Shown here one piece after another: positions 23,244-36,356 of a stretch of DNA of 64,000 bases (position 1 is the stretch's first letter; every line of letters begins with the position of its first letter). The notes below the pieces were generated by a model that made no database searches, was not told the origin of the DNA, and saw only the letters and a program-made list of their open reading frames with translations. Both the position numbers and the translations under genes were made by a program. Origin of the DNA: Nymphaea colorata (taxonomy: Eukaryota; Streptophyta; Magnoliopsida; Nymphaeales; Nymphaeaceae); contig NC_045142.1 in NCBI RefSeq assembly GCF_008831285.2, positions 1,617,001 through 1,681,000 on the forward strand, written 5' to 3'.

Positions 23244-25735
23244 GTTAATTTGTTTCTTTTATTGCCTTTGGCATATTAATTTTTCACATATTTTTTATTA
23301 ATTTCATTTTGGTCAGTCAACCTGGACTGATTCAGATTGACTAGTCTTCACTAGTTTTGATTAGTCATTTGAGGGCCTTAATGGACTTGTGTCCAACTTT
23401 TGATTTTTGACAAATAGCATTTGATGGCGGTATAAATTTTTGTTTGAAAATCATTTGATTTTTGTGGTATCTGGAAGCCTGAATTAATCTGACCTATTTG
23501 TTGATAACATGGAAAATCACGGTAGTCTCACTTGTTCATTTGGTGCTTGGAATGTGAGCTCAGACATGGGATGTTAATGATGACTTTGGTTTTGGTTCGG
23601 TATTTTGAGCATCTCAGGCTGTTTGTAGCTCTTGGTCATTAGGATTGTGAACTCCCATAGTCTTGTTGCCTCCACCTGAATGAAGTTTTAAATTTTAATC
23701 TTTGTGATCATTTCTTGTTGATTGTTGCAATTAACTTGAAGTGAAAGGGATTTACTTTTTCAGATCCCAACTACCATTTTTTAACCTTCGAGTTAGTTTA
23801 GATTTTAGAATGCTGTTGTTTAACTCTGTGGTTACTTTTCTCTTAATGGAGGTTGTGTTGTTTGGTTGATAAACTTGTGTATTTGATATTCTTGATGCGG
23901 GCTTGTTCTTGATGTTGTTCGTCTCTGAGTAGAGTTAGAACTTAGAAGCAACAGAGCTTTCCACTGGCTTCCGTGCAAGCTGAAGGTCAGAAAATGGTGT
24001 ATTAGAAACTAAGTTAAATTCTCTGGCCATGTTGTCTTTATATATCAGGATTGGATTCAACCGGTCCCATCTCCACACACTCTTTTTCTCTAGTCACCTA
24101 CTTTTCTGTTCTCTCCATTCCTTTTCTCATTTCCTTTTCACAACTTTCCTCCCTATCCCTAGGATCGGTGATTCTTACGGAGGAAAGGACACACCAGAAT
24201 GATGCAGTTGATCAAGCAGAAGAAAGAGCTGAAAAGGAAGGGTTGTGTATATGAGAGAAAGGCATTATGGTTTTTAGAGAAAAAAACCTGAATGATCAGC
24301 AACAGAAAGAAAATTGAAGGAAGCCAAAAACAAGATTGAACTAATGATGCTTTAGGAAAATAAGAATACAGAATTTAAGGGAAAGGTATTCAAAGTAGAC
24401 AGATTTCTTGAGACTCTCCTTTTGGAATCAATCACAAGCTCTGAATTTAACACTGGTCTGGTACCATGGTAGGTTATCTGTGATTCCCCAGACTTAACCT
24501 GCACAAGAAAGAAGAGGAAGAAGAAGAGGGGTGCTGAAATGGATTGTCCATGTTATATTGTCACGATCCCAACTTATATTACTGTGGCCTGTTCCCATTG
24601 TCTATATACAAGGGTAATGTGTGACAACCGTGCAAAGGACAGTAATATTCTTCACTTATAAAATAATTACAAGCACGTGCATAACAATAAATCTAGACAT
24701 TGACTGCACTAATTTGATCCAATTGGTTTTAGATCCATATCCAATGATGACTCCTAACAGCACCTTGGATCGTTTATATGTACACACACATGTGTTTGTA
24801 TGCATGCATGTGTATCTTCTCTATATCTTATTATAGGGTTTTGGTGCATTTGGTTTCACAATTTTTCTTGATCTTGGTGCAGTTTACTCCCTGAATTTTG
24901 TCTGGAACCAAGAAAGGGGCAGCTGGACAATAGCAATAGCATATTTTATGTTAGGCTACTTTGATTCTAGCGATAGCAAAAAATGTTTGATTGTGGTTAT
25001 AAGTCGCAGCTTATGGGAGGTCAAAGAGAAAAGTTTGTAAGGTATCTCTTTCTTCAAATGCATTCAATTTTACCGGGTATCTTTTCACTTGCATTGCATG
25101 GATTGTGAATGAGCATGGCAACCCAAAATTTGTTCTTGTTCTGCCATGGTCTTCATTTCATGATTGCTTTAAAGATACTTCAACCTAATAAAAATTTTCC
25201 ATTGTTTGATTCCATCTGCAGATTTGCTGATTGGACTTTTCATTATCTTTCTACAGTGTGTGTCTTTGTGATGTGGATTTTGTAATTTGACTTGGAATTT
25301 CAATATTTTGGCGAACTAAACTTATGAAAGAATAAAATGTACTTTGTAGCTGAAGAAGCCTATGAATTTTCTAGAACTAAAGCCTTTTTGATAATCAACT
25401 TTGGAATTCCAGTTTCTTTTCTATGTGAAGGTGCCTTCCAGATGGCAATGGATTCCATCTATCTTGAGAACTAAGCATATACAAAAGGGCTACCCTTTGT
25501 AAGAGAAAAATTAGAGCAAGGATATTGTCTTTTGTCATGTTTGCACCTAGTCCGCAGCTGTTTGTTTTGTTGTCTTAGAACGGGAACAAGCTAAGGCAAT
25601 TAGAAATTAGTGGCAACTGGCAACTAGACAATGGTATATGTTTCCTCCCTGACTTAATGGAAAGTGTTGGGATTTGGGTACAGATGGTCCTTGTGTTTGA
25701 TTATCAAGGACATTTTCGTGATAGCCTTTTTTTCC

Positions 25736-26500
25736 CCAAGACATGTGCTTGGCTGGAAGGGTGTGTTGCTTGACCCCCCAATCTTCTTTTTTCTTCTCTT
25801 TTCTTTTTCTTCCCCTCCTACCTTCTTCCTTTAGATTATTCCTTTTCCATTTTAATTGATTATAGGCTAAATAGCATAGTTAGATTTATTGGTAGTAGTA
25901 GGATTTACTATGAGTTGTTGGATGGGGACTAATCAAACTTGTATCGTGGATGAGCATTGACCACAATTGAAACTGTTTGGTAGCTTGGTAATACAATTTG
26001 TAGCACCTGAATTTACACTTTTTGTGAATCTAAAATGGTTGTCAGATAGAGTAACTTTTGAAAGTGTACATTTTTTGATAGCTAAAGGATGAGAACTAGT
26101 TATCATCATAGCCTATTTGTTTGCAAGACATGAGTTCTTTTTGAAGAGTGTTTTGATTTATCCCCAATGTTTTTTTTCCTCTTTTCTTTTTCTCCTTCTT
26201 CTCCTATCTTCCTTGATCATTCTCTTTTGAAATTAACTTTTCTAGGATAAATAGCATAATTAGATTTATTGGTGGCTGTAGGATTGTCCTTACCTTGGGT
26301 TACAGAAGGGGGACTTATCGAACTTATATCATGGATGAGCATTGAGTATAATTGAAAGTTGAAACTATTTGGTAGCTTGGTAATACTGTTTGTACTTTGT
26401 AGCACTTGAATTTTGCATCTTTTATGAACTAAAGTAATTGTCACCTTGAAACTGGTACACTTTTTATTGCTAAAGGACAAGAACTTGTTACCATGAAATG
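25736..26500. repeat. diverged tandem duplication, about 384-bp offset
   Basis: The segment from about 25,736 to 26,114 is followed by a second version from about 26,122 to 26,498. Shared blocks in order are CAAGACATG, TCTTTTCTTTTTCT, AAATAGCATA-TTAGATTTATTGG, GATGAGCATTGA, TTTGGTAGCTTGGTAATAC and GCTAAAGGA. It lies directly before the first coding exon of the CNGC gene. Confidence 0.85.
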
Positions 26501-26769
26501 ATCTTCTATTAGTAGGTCACTGAATACTGCATGTAATGCTAGGTTATGCTGAGGCCTTGATAACTGAATAGTGATGGTTGACATGATTTGTGCTTTTATT
26601 CTAATATTTGATTGTCTGCACCACATATGCTTCTATTTACCGAACACCTCTTTCACCATCCACCCCCTTCCCACACGTGTGCACACACCCACACACACAG
26701 ACATGCACAGACCTGTACAATAGATAATTCTCCAATTTGATACATCATCATTGGGGTGTTGATGGTGAT

Positions 26770-29700
26770 ATGGATGCTGATTTTGCTTACAGACTTGATG
26801 ATTTGGACTCTCGGTCTTCCATAAGTTCACAAAGTGGGATTAAGAGGTGCGGATTTAACTTGGAGGGATGGAATTCATCAAATCGGGGTAAATCAAACTC
26901 CTTTAGGAAGGGAATGCAGAAAGGGTCTGAAGGACTTAGATCGCTTGGTCGATCACTTCGGTTTGGTGTTTCTCGAGCTGTATTTCCTGAGGATCTCAAG
27001 GTGGCAAATAAGACAATATATGACCCCCAAAATAAGTCCCTCCAAAAATGGAACAGGCTTTTTGTTGTGTGTTGTATTCTGGCGATATCAGTGGATCCCT
27101 TGTTTTTTTACCTTCCGGTGGTTGATGATAAGTCAAATTGCCTTGCGGTTGATAGAAAATTGGCCAGCACCGTTATTTCGTTGCGCACTGTGCTTGACCT
27201 CTTCTATGGAATTCGCATGTATCTGCAATTTCGTACTGCTTTTATTGCTCCTTCATCAAGAGTTTTTGGTAGAGGTGAACTAGTTATAGACCCTGCGCAG
27301 ATAGCTAAAAGATACCTGAAAAAGCAATTTATCATAGATTTTTGCTCCATACTTCCTATTCCACAGGTAAATTTTTTCCCCTTTTTTTTAATTTTTAAAA
27401 GCTGTTTTACCTTCTTCATAGCAAGTGTATATGCTTTGGAAAATCTCTTTTTAAGCTTTATTGAGCTGAGAATCTGCAATTTTTATTAGCCAATGGTTCA
27501 GCCTCTTTATTGTTTATGATTATGTTTTGTTTTCAGCTATGTCACACAGACACGGCAAAAATGCCCATGTATCCGTGTCGACACGTGGACACGGGGATAC
27601 GGATGCGGACACGGCAAAAAATAAGTCATTAATTTAATGTTTTTTTTTCATTATCAAATTTTTATGATGCATCCAATTATTTTCATGAACAATCCTTTCA
27701 GGTATTCAGTACTTTTGTGATAAAACACATTTTCTAACAAGATTGTAAGAGTGAACTATTAATTTAATGTTTTTTTTAATCTTATTGTTTTTTATAATAT
27801 TTAATGTAGCCGTGTCCGCGTATCCAAAAAATTTGAAAATCGCCGTATCCGCACCCGTGTGACATAGGTTTTCAGTGATGATGCCTTAACTGTTAGTCGT
27901 TCTGATATGGATGAATCAGTTGTTGTTTCCCAAAGGATTTTCTGAACTCATATTATCATCAGCACAAAATGTCTCTGACATGTTAATTCACAAATGTGTT
28001 TGTTAGTTCATTTCTGAAGATATGATATATGGGCTGGCCAATAAGCCATTCCATCATTTAGAACATCTGCTTTGTCTGGAACTGGCTTCTTCTGTTCAAT
28101 TGAAGCCTGTGTTCAAACTGACTTGAATATTAGAACCACAGTTTGACAAGTTAGATATAAAAATGGGTTTCCTCTAGCTGGTTATGGAATATGGAGATGG
28201 CCCCATCACCTAACTTGAGGTATGAGACTTCCGGAGATGGTCAGTGTGATTGAATCTGGTCTTGGTGACTCAATTCAATTCAAGGGACTGCACTCAAAAG
28301 TTAAAACAGTTAATTCTTCTGGAACTTACTAGTTTGTACATATGCATGTTCGCAGTGGGTTGTGATCCTTCTTCTGTAGTCATTACTTGCCCCCTTTTAT
28401 CTTTACCTCCTACCTCCTATATGATGTTCACGATTGCATTCCATGATATAGATATAGACTATAGTGATAAACCAAGAAAGAATAGATCCAATCAATCATC
28501 GAGCAGTGGACTTAGGTGAAACTTTGCAAGTCTCATGTTCATCTGTGTCGCTAAGAAAAGACATTTTGTTCAAGTATTCATATAGATATATATTGTGAAA
28601 ATTCCCTAATCTGAATGACCATAGTAACCTTTACAAGAAGTTAAGAATTTATTGCTTATGGCCATATGTTCTCAAAATCACATGTGTTCCTGTATTTTTT
28701 GTTCTTGTGATGCCATAATTTTCAGTTTGAATCCTTGGCCTTTTTTATTTTCATCACCAGAATGATCTCTCTTTTTACACATATGTTGCATTTTGGAGAA
28801 ACTATCAGGAGCTTTCCTGTTGTTGAGAATAGTGACAGTGGAAATAATATGCAAGGGTTTTGTATCTTCTGCAGATTATACTAGCTAGATTTCTCCATAC
28901 TTCAGAAGGTTCAGTTGTATTGGCTACAAAAACTTCGTTGCATTATACCATATTGCTTCAATATCTTCCAAGGTTTGTCCGAATACTTCCATTAACCTCA
29001 GAGCTGAAAAGGACAGCTGGTGTCTTTGCTGAAACTGCCTGGGCTGGTGCTGCCTACTACCTACTCTGGTTCATGCTGGCGAGTCATGTAAGTGTTTGTA
29101 TTTATCTGTAATTTTTTGCTGCTTTTTTAATTGGAAGCAAAGGAAAATATGATGATTAACGGGAGCCACCTATTCCCCCCCCCCCCCCCCCCAATTTTTG
29201 GACTGTTGACAAGTGTATATTTATACATTTCAAAGCATACAGGATGTACAACTTTTGTTTGAAAAAAAGACCGTTAAAAATATAGTGTTTCTGGTCAGAC
29301 TAGTCTCAAAATGAGATTTGGGTTTCATGCGTTTCTGACACGCACATGTACATTTTTTTTTGACAAACCAATTTGGGAATCTCCATTGTGATGGATGAGC
29401 CATACGGAAACTAAAAATCTTCCTGACTTAAGCAGTATTGTATAATAGGTGAATGGCACTTGCCACTTGCCAGTAAAAATTGGTGTTGTTTCAGTAGTAA
29501 AATGTCCAAAATTGAAACAGTGTTACGTGCATAATCCAGTTGTGCGCTACGGCAACTTTCTCTAGGAGGGTAAATTACATCAATTGATTGAAAATTTTAT
29601 CTCTGATGCATGGGTTATTTTTCTTATCTTTATTTTTTCTGAGGAAGAAATGGCTTAGTGTAGGCCATAGCCACAAACATCGTTTTTGGGTTTTAAATTT

Positions 29701-32700
29701 TGAGGTTTTTCTCGGCTATGATACAGTAAAGTTGTTTTTCTTGGAGAAATCTCAGGAAATTTTTAAACAACTAATATAAAAAGATCCTAAAACTAAAATG
29801 TGAAAAATGTGAAAATAAAAATCTTGTAATAAAAAAAGCAAAAAAACACACAAAAAAAGCAAAAAAACTAAAAAATGCATTCTTTGTGTTTTTTTTCTTT
29901 TTTTTTTCTCTTTTTTTCAGCTGACTTATTTTTGACGTGTTTAATCTATGTCACTTGAGTGCGGGGTGCAGTTGCTGGTGTGGGATGCGGCAAATCCCAA
30001 AAAAATTTCAGTGCGGGTGCGAATGTATATTATCTATCTATCTCTAAAATTTCAACCGAGAATAAATGATAGCATTATATCTATCTATCTCTAAAATTTC
30101 AGTGCGGCTACTAGATAATACTCAAAAACAGCATTCGGTAACAACTATATGTATCACTAATGTATATCTTAGCTGCACTTGTAGGACACTAATATAATAT
30201 AACACAAAAAAACAGCATCTCACATGAGTTTCTTAGCTGCACAGCTGCTAGATTTAAAAGTTCAAAATCCTACAAGCACAAACAAAAAAGTTAATAACTA
30301 ATATATAACTAATAACAAAATCCCTGAACAGAAAAAGCATGGGTCGGACAGCATAACTCAACAGAAAAAGCACAGCATAACTCAACAGAAAAAGCATGGC
30401 TCGAACAGAAATACTGAAATAGATTGACATTATACGAAATAAAGAAGCGAAAGAATATAAAATATCTTAACGAAAGACAAATAACAACAATGAAAAAGTG
30501 AAAAACTCGGAAGAGCATGACCAATTTGGTGCAAATCAGTAGGAAAAAACAAGATATTAAGCATGAAAACATTCGTAAGAAACAAAAAAAAAACACGAAA
30601 AAAATCGTCGCCAGTCGCTGCTCACTGTCATGCGTCGCTGTTGTGGATTTTTTGTATGTCGTTGAACACTGATGTTACCAAGCGATGAAGGAGGGAGGGC
30701 AGCAGGAAAAACCAGATTCTTGCCGGAGAAAAGGAGGAGGTCGATGGAGGTGGGCTAGCGCTCGAAAACCTCATGCATAAACCCTTTCACGTGTGAGCTT
30801 TAGGGGTTACACCTTAAAACTGAAAAGTAAATTGAACAAAAAAATGTCCTCCGCACACGCTGACTGCACCGACTTGCTGTTGACCGGAGTCGAGTGCATG
30901 TCGAAAAAGTGACAATTTTAATCCCGCATGGTTTACCACACGGGACCGGCTTGCTGCCGTGTTGGTGCTGGCCCCAAAATGATGCACACAGGTGACTTAG
31001 TTTTTATTTTTTATTTTTTTGAAAAAAAAACTAGTTTTCTATGGCTATGGTGTAGACAGCATCAGCTTGAGTGGTTTACTACAGTTCTTCCTGGTGTTAT
31101 AATGGCTGATATCACCTTCTTTATTTGTTTTGCATAGTTCATGATCATGCACGGATAATATAATTTAGAAATGGTTATGAAGGAATATGCCCTATTTCAT
31201 AATGAGCAAACACTTTCTTTTCTTCCTTTTTCACTTGTTGGTGTTGTCTTTGAAAAAGCAAGTCGTGCACGGGTTTGTTCCTAGTTTCTAGTTTCTACAC
31301 TTCATTTCTTCAAGGAACAAACCATTTTCTGGTGCTGAAGTGCAAATTCCAGAATAGGAAATGCAGAACTGGAGAGCCAAGTGAGAAGCTATGTCACATA
31401 GACACAGGTACGGTATCTGTACGGACAATTTTCAAAAAACATTGGGTACGGAGGTACAACTCTCTCTCTCTCTCTCTCTGTGTGTATATATATATAATTA
31501 TTATATATATATGTATACATATATCACCTGGGTGCTTCGAAATAGCTGCTGCACCCCTGTCGCACCTGTTGCTTCTTTGGCAGCACATCTGGTTCGGTCT
31601 GCCGAACTGGGTGAAAACGGACCATTTTAAATGTGCACATAGCTAAATTATCTTTAACACAAAATTATATATATAAATATAAATAAATAAGGCTACTAAA
31701 TATTTAAATATGTAACAAATGATTTATATACGTATTTACACATATATAGACACCCTCGCTGCACCCAAAAACCTAATTTTTTTTGAAAAATTGCTGCATC
31801 CGCACTCGCTCCTGCACCTGCACCTTGCAGTCAGGTGACACACACACACACACATATATATGCGTGTGTGTGTATATAACAGAAATAAGAATTCTAACAC
31901 AACAAGCCAATACATTCATGATTCAAAATGTAGATTGTGAAGAAGAAACTAATGAACAAAGTATGAAATTAATAAACACACTAAAAATTTAAAACAAAAA
32001 AAACGCTAATTTTTGGATAGAAATGGACTTGGTCAACAATGACCGAGTCCAAAAAAGGACTGATGCGGGACCTGGGTACTTTGACTGTACCTGGTACTGC
32101 TTTGACCGTACCCAGGGTGTACCCATGGGCGTACCCTTACTCGTACCCTGTTATACCTGTATGGTATGGGTACGGCTCCATGAAAGGGTTTATCAGTGGT
32201 AATAGTCAAAATTGTGCCTAGGCCCTGGTGGCCTGCATTTTGACTAGGGTGGAGTATCTACTATCTGGTGGGCATCTAGGTGCTAAATGGAAAAGTGGGT
32301 TTTGAAAATTGTTCTTCCTCCCATTTTATTCTTCTAATTTTTCTGTTGTGTCATTTTTTCCCCCTCTTCCTTTCTTTCTTGCCTTTCTTACTGCCTCCTT
32401 TTATTTTACTGTTTATATACTGTTGTTCTGCATATATTGTGTTGTAGTTATGGTTATACAATACTTGTTCGCTGTTTTATATACTGTTAAAAACATGTTA
32501 TACATACAATAATGCATGTTGTTGCTATTGCATACTGTTTATGTGCGTGCCTTGTGTTTTGACCCTTCAATATTAGTTAATTGTGCTTCACGTATGTTTA
32601 ATTTTGTCTCCATATGATGTGACCCATTTTTGGTGGCAATGGATCCAGCCCTTTTCCTTTTTCTTCTAATGAATATCTAATGATGCTGGGAGTTTTACTT

Positions 32701-35208
32701 CCGATCTTTTTTCTTGTTAGTGTTTCTTCATCTGCCAGTGATTCCGAGACCATGGTTTCCTATTTCCTTTGTTATTACATTTATACATTGTATATATTTT
32801 AACCATGGAAGGTTTCATTCATAATGCAGAGAATAACTTCATGTCTGCAAGCTCGTTTGTTTCCATTGTATATGTCAATTTCTATTGTATGTTCTGTATG
32901 AGCATATTTGGATAACTTGTGTTCTCTACTGCTAGTGGTAGTGCACAGATTTTCTTTGAAATCCTGTCTAAAGTTAATGAGAGAATTCTGAAATCTGTCT
33001 TTATGCATTGTCTTTTAGACGATTGGTGCTTATTGGTATCTTCTAGCTATTGAACGTGAAGATGCATGTTGGCGTTTAGCTTGTAGTCCACAAAATTGCA
33101 AAATAGATTACTTGTACTGTGGCAATCAGAATTTGGACGGTTTTGCTGCCTGGAATAAAATAAGTCAGGGTATCTTCAACCAAAAGTGCTCTGGAGGGGA
33201 TGGTAATGATGACTTCAACTTTGGAATTTATAGTCAAGCACTGACCTCAGGCATTGTCTCATCAAGGAAGTTCCTGTCAAAGTATTGTTATTGCTTGTGG
33301 TGGGGTCTGCAGAACTTAAGGTAAGTTCTCATGTTTGAGCGCTGGTAGCATTCATGGTGGATTATTTGTGTGAGATTCAAAACTTTGCTACGTTTATAGC
33401 AGACTTTTATAAATCATGGTACTTTTGATCATCTTTTGTAACGCGATCTGATTTTATTTGTCATTCTACTTTGTCTTTGTGCATGGATAGTTATGCTTCC
33501 ATTTTCTACCGTTTGCTTGTTGATATAGTGATGATTCCATTTCTTTCGACAATTTAACTAGCACTGATTAGGCTGTCTTGTCCAGTTGTCCCAACTCCCG
33601 ACTGGCCTTGTACATGCCTTTTAGGGGTCCACTTACTGGTCTGTGATTAGCACTTTGATTCCATGGATAAATAATTTTATCATGGATATATTTATAGCTG
33701 AGTGAATGGGCAATTCTATACACTTGAAAGGAGCATGATTCTTTTAAACCTTGTGACTTGTGAGATGTTTTTGAGTTCTGAAGAACTAGTATCTCTAGCA
33801 ACTGTATCTTTAGCCCTTGGAAGCTCTGCTGTAGCATTTAAACTGTAATGTCTCAAATGTACCCTCTTTCTTTTGATGACACATTTTTGTTGGTTACGTC
33901 TTCAGCTTCAGTAAGAACGTTTGTAGGCCTGCAACATTCTACTATGCTAACTCAGTTGTTGCTTGCAGTACTCTAGGGCAGGGTCTCCAAACGAGCACCT
34001 ATATTTGGGAGGTGATATTTTCTATTGCACTTGCCATACTAGGGCTCATCTTATTTGCTCTTCTCATTGGAAACATGCAGGTACTGTCCAAATGTCTGCA
34101 ATTAGGGACACAAACATATGCATGCACAAATGGATGTACTTTCACAATGTTCATGATTTGGTTTTTCCATTTGACAGACATATCTGCAATCTCTAACAAT
34201 TCGTCTAGAAGAAATGAGAGTGAAAAGACGTGACTCAGAGCAATGGATGCATCACCGCTTGCTGCCCAAGGATCTGAGGGAGCGTGTGAGGCGGTATGAT
34301 CAATACAAGTGGCTAGAGACACGAGGAGTAGATGAGGAGAACTTGGTTCAAAGTCTTCCCAAAGACCTAAGAAGGGATATCAAGCGCCATCTTTGCCTTG
34401 CTTTAGTGAGAAGGGTGAGCATTCGCAGAACAAGCTTTCCTTTTCTACCATATTGGGATCTTATCTACATTTTGATGCATTTATTCAGGTTCCATTGTTT
34501 GAGAGCATGGATGAACGCCTGCTTGATGCTATATGTGAACGACTCAAACCAGCCCTATACACAGAAGATACTTATATTGTGAGGGAAGGAGACCCTGTGG
34601 ATGAAATGCTCTTCATTATACGTGGTCGCCTGGAGAGTGTGACAACAGATGGAGGGCGTAGTGGCTTCTTCAATCGGGGTCTGCTAAAAGAGGGAGATTT
34701 TTGCGGTGAGGAGCTTCTGACGTGGGCTCTAGATCCCAAGTCAGGCGGCAATCTTCCATCTTCTACTAGGACTGTGAAGGCACTAACAGAAGTCGAAGCC
34801 TTCGCTTTGATAGCCGACGAGTTAAAGTTTGTTGCAAGCCAATTCAGGCGCCTGCACAGTAGACAAGTCCAGCACACTTTCCGCTTCTACTCGCAGCAGT
34901 GGCGGACCTGGGCTGCCTGCTTCATCCAAGCAGCATGGCGACGCTATTCAAAGAGGAAGAATGCCGAATTCCGCCGCTTGGAAGAGGAAGAAGAAAGTAC
35001 TGCGTTTGGTGAGCTGCACAATGCTTCCGTTACAGCTGGGTCGTCGAGCCTTGGAGCAACAATCTATGCTTCCCGTTTTGCAGCAAATGCACTTCGAGGC
35101 GTTCACAGGCTAAGGAACATGAAGAGTAATGCTGGTGCCAGTGCAAGGGAGCTGGTGAAGCTACAGAAGCCACCGGAACCTGACTTTGCTCTAGAAGACA
35201 CGGATTGA
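26770..35208 (+). CDS. CNGC: cyclic nucleotide-gated channel, CNGC5/6/9 type
   Basis: A plasma-membrane, non-selective cation (Ca2+-permeable) channel of the plant CNGC family. Six exons give 726 aa: 26,770-27,366; 28,875-29,087; 33,019-33,320; 33,969-34,080; 34,178-34,414; 34,489-35,208, with GT..AG introns and frame kept throughout. The ATG is fixed by an in-frame stop at 26,725 with no acceptor between. Residues 31-75 carry the FNLEG...GMQKGSEGL...FGVSRAVFPED start typical of group II. Six membrane segments follow, with the charged S4 region in exon 2. The pore filter is Gly-Gln-Gly at 374-376. The C-linker is followed by a cyclic-nucleotide-binding domain about 488-610 with cassette GDFCGEELLTWAL, then an IQ calmodulin motif around FIQAAWRRY (633-640) and the conserved KPPEPDF near the end. 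Length and motifs are normal, so I judge it functional. Intron 2 (3.9 kb) is unusually long and repeat-rich. Confidence 0.95.
27537..27867. mobile_element. hAT-like MITE in CNGC intron 1
   Basis: 331 bp flanked by the perfect 8-bp target duplication GTTTTCAG (27,529-27,536 and 27,868-27,875). Its ends are inverted copies: it begins CTATGTCACAC and ends GTGTGACATAG. Internal repeats of GACACGG/CCGTGTC extend the inverted symmetry. It has no coding capacity. The 8-bp duplication points to mobilisation by a hAT transposase. Confidence 0.88.
29177..29192. repeat. poly-C tract
   Basis: A run of about 16 cytosines in CNGC intron 2. It would be G-rich on the other strand. It is also a likely place for sequencing length errors. 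Confidence 0.9.
30027..30108. repeat. about 47-bp duplication in CNGC intron 2
   Basis: The block CTATCTATCTCTAAAATTTC occurs twice with different short spacers, followed by GTGCGG the second time. It looks like a local slippage or element-internal repeat. Confidence 0.75.
30328..30411. repeat. AACAGAAAAAGCA minisatellite
   Basis: Three copies of AACAGAAAAAGCA with alternating GCATAACTC spacers. The minus-strand open frame here, rich in Ala-Phe-Ser-Val repeats, is a by-product. Confidence 0.8.
31460..31525. repeat. compound CT/TG/TA microsatellite
   Basis: CT dinucleotides, then a short TGTG block, then broken TA repeats, within CNGC intron 2. Confidence 0.85.
31840..31877. repeat. self-complementary (CA)n-TATATATG-(TG)n
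   Basis: A CA run, a short TA core and a TG run form an almost perfect palindrome in CNGC intron 2. It could fold as a hairpin. Confidence 0.85.
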
Positions 35209-35440
35209 AGCAGGCAGCATCATGCTCAGGGATGCAAGGACTGGTCTACTGGAAAAGGGTTTCTCATAACAGTAGCTGGAAAAGACATTCAGCGGAAGCG
35301 AAACTGACTGACTTGAGCTGTATAGATGTTCTATGTTTTGTATAAAATTTATGCCCACTTTGCGGACGTTGCAGCCTATCTATATCATACACTGCCCAAT
35401 TATGTATAATGATGCTTTTTTCTTCCAAAGTTGCTATATT

Positions 35441-35446
35441 AATAAA
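35441..35446 (+). terminator. probable CNGC poly(A) signal
   Basis: AATAAA about 230 bases after the CNGC stop codon, in a T-rich setting. This is a plausible plant near-upstream element; the actual cleavage site is not known. Confidence 0.5.
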
Positions 35447-36040
35447 TCTAATTTGTCGGTATCATTCTGCTTTCTGTCTCACACCTCTGCCAGTTTTGAG
35501 CAGCTAGAGGGAGGGAGAGAGAGAGAGAGAGGAGAGAGGTTGCCTCTTCCAACAAATAACTCTCGGGTGTGGAATACCATTGAAGGTCCTGTCGTAACGT
35601 TTCATTTCTTTTCCCAGAATAAATGAAGGAATGTTCCCTGCTGATTAGGGATGAGTTGTTACGGGTTCTTGCAACATGGTCTTATTAATCAACATGGATC
35701 GGTGCTGCTTGTGCTTATGAATGATAATTTTCCTGACTAGTAATGCACTAATTTGTTCCATAACAGGCAAAACCACTCTCGGGTGTGAGATCTGTTCTTG
35801 CTAGTTTAACCCCGCCATACCCATTTTTGCCTACATTTCATCCCTTATAAATGTGAAAATAGGGCCTAAATGTGGAAATGGTGCAAGGAGCTTCGAAGAA
35901 CTGAAATTGTCCCGAATGAAGATAATTGCTCTTCATCCTCATTGTTCATGAGCCTCAAACATTAAGAAGGACCTTTCTCAGATTGATGAAGGATAAACGG
36001 CAAGAGTAAGCTTACAGCATGTTTGGTGATCACACACACA

Positions 36041-36072
36041 GAAGAAGAAGAAGAAGAAGAAGAAGAAGAAGG
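36041..36072. repeat. (GAA)n microsatellite
   Basis: Ten uninterrupted GAA units directly after a short CA run. It lies just beyond the stop codon of the minus-strand zinc-finger gene, so it would be (TTC)n in that gene's 3' UTR. Confidence 0.95.
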
Positions 36073-36099
36073 TGGAATACGACAAGAAGAGCCTCCCAA

Positions 36100-36322
36100 C
36101 TACTTGTCTATCTGCCCAAGCTTGCCGAGGCCATTGCAACGGGGGCAAACGATCTGCGACTGATCCTTCCTTGCTGCATTCGCCCGGAGGGTTGCGCCAG
36201 ATTTTCTTACAAAGCCTGCTCCATCACACTCTGGGCACCTGGTTTTTGCATCAGGCAAGAGCATTAGCGACCAGCAACAAACAAGCAGATTTCAACTTAG
36301 ATGATCCCAATTGGAGGTTATG

Positions 36323-36356
<34 letters not shown>

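Larger units (their letters stand above)
19701..26769 (+). promoter_or_regulatory. inferred promoter and 5' leader intron of the CNGC gene
   Basis: About 7 kb before the CNGC start codon. From 19.7 to 21.4 kb the sequence is richer in GC and pyrimidine runs than its surroundings, as plant promoters and 5' UTRs often are. The later part looks like intron. The first coding exon has an in-frame stop at 26,725, no AG between it and the ATG at 26,770, and AG acceptors just upstream near 26,700-26,710. A spliced 5' UTR therefore fits. The transcription start is not determined, and an unrelated non-coding transcript in part of this stretch is possible. Confidence 0.4.
29946..31838. mobile_element. 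possible non-autonomous element(s) in CNGC intron 2
   Basis: At 29,946 the sequence starts CTATGTCAC followed by GTGCGG/GGTGCAG blocks. Near 31,790-31,838 an inverted version occurs (GCATCCGCACTCG...CTGCACC...GGTGACAC). A further CTATGTCAC start lies at 31,389. These may be ends of one element of about 1.9 kb or pieces of several; no target duplication is clear. The interior holds short tandem repeats and no ORF of a known family. Confidence 0.35.
35209..36099. other. 3' regions between convergent genes
   Basis: Holds the CNGC 3' UTR, probably ending soon after the AATAAA at 35,441, and the 3' UTR of the minus-strand zinc-finger gene. A GA run lies at about 35,511-35,532. No other gene is visible. 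Confidence 0.7.

Noticed and set aside
26737-26769. Upstream start for the CNGC protein at a TTG
   Set aside because: Not an ATG. The ATG at 26,770 follows and an in-frame stop at 26,725 closes the frame upstream.
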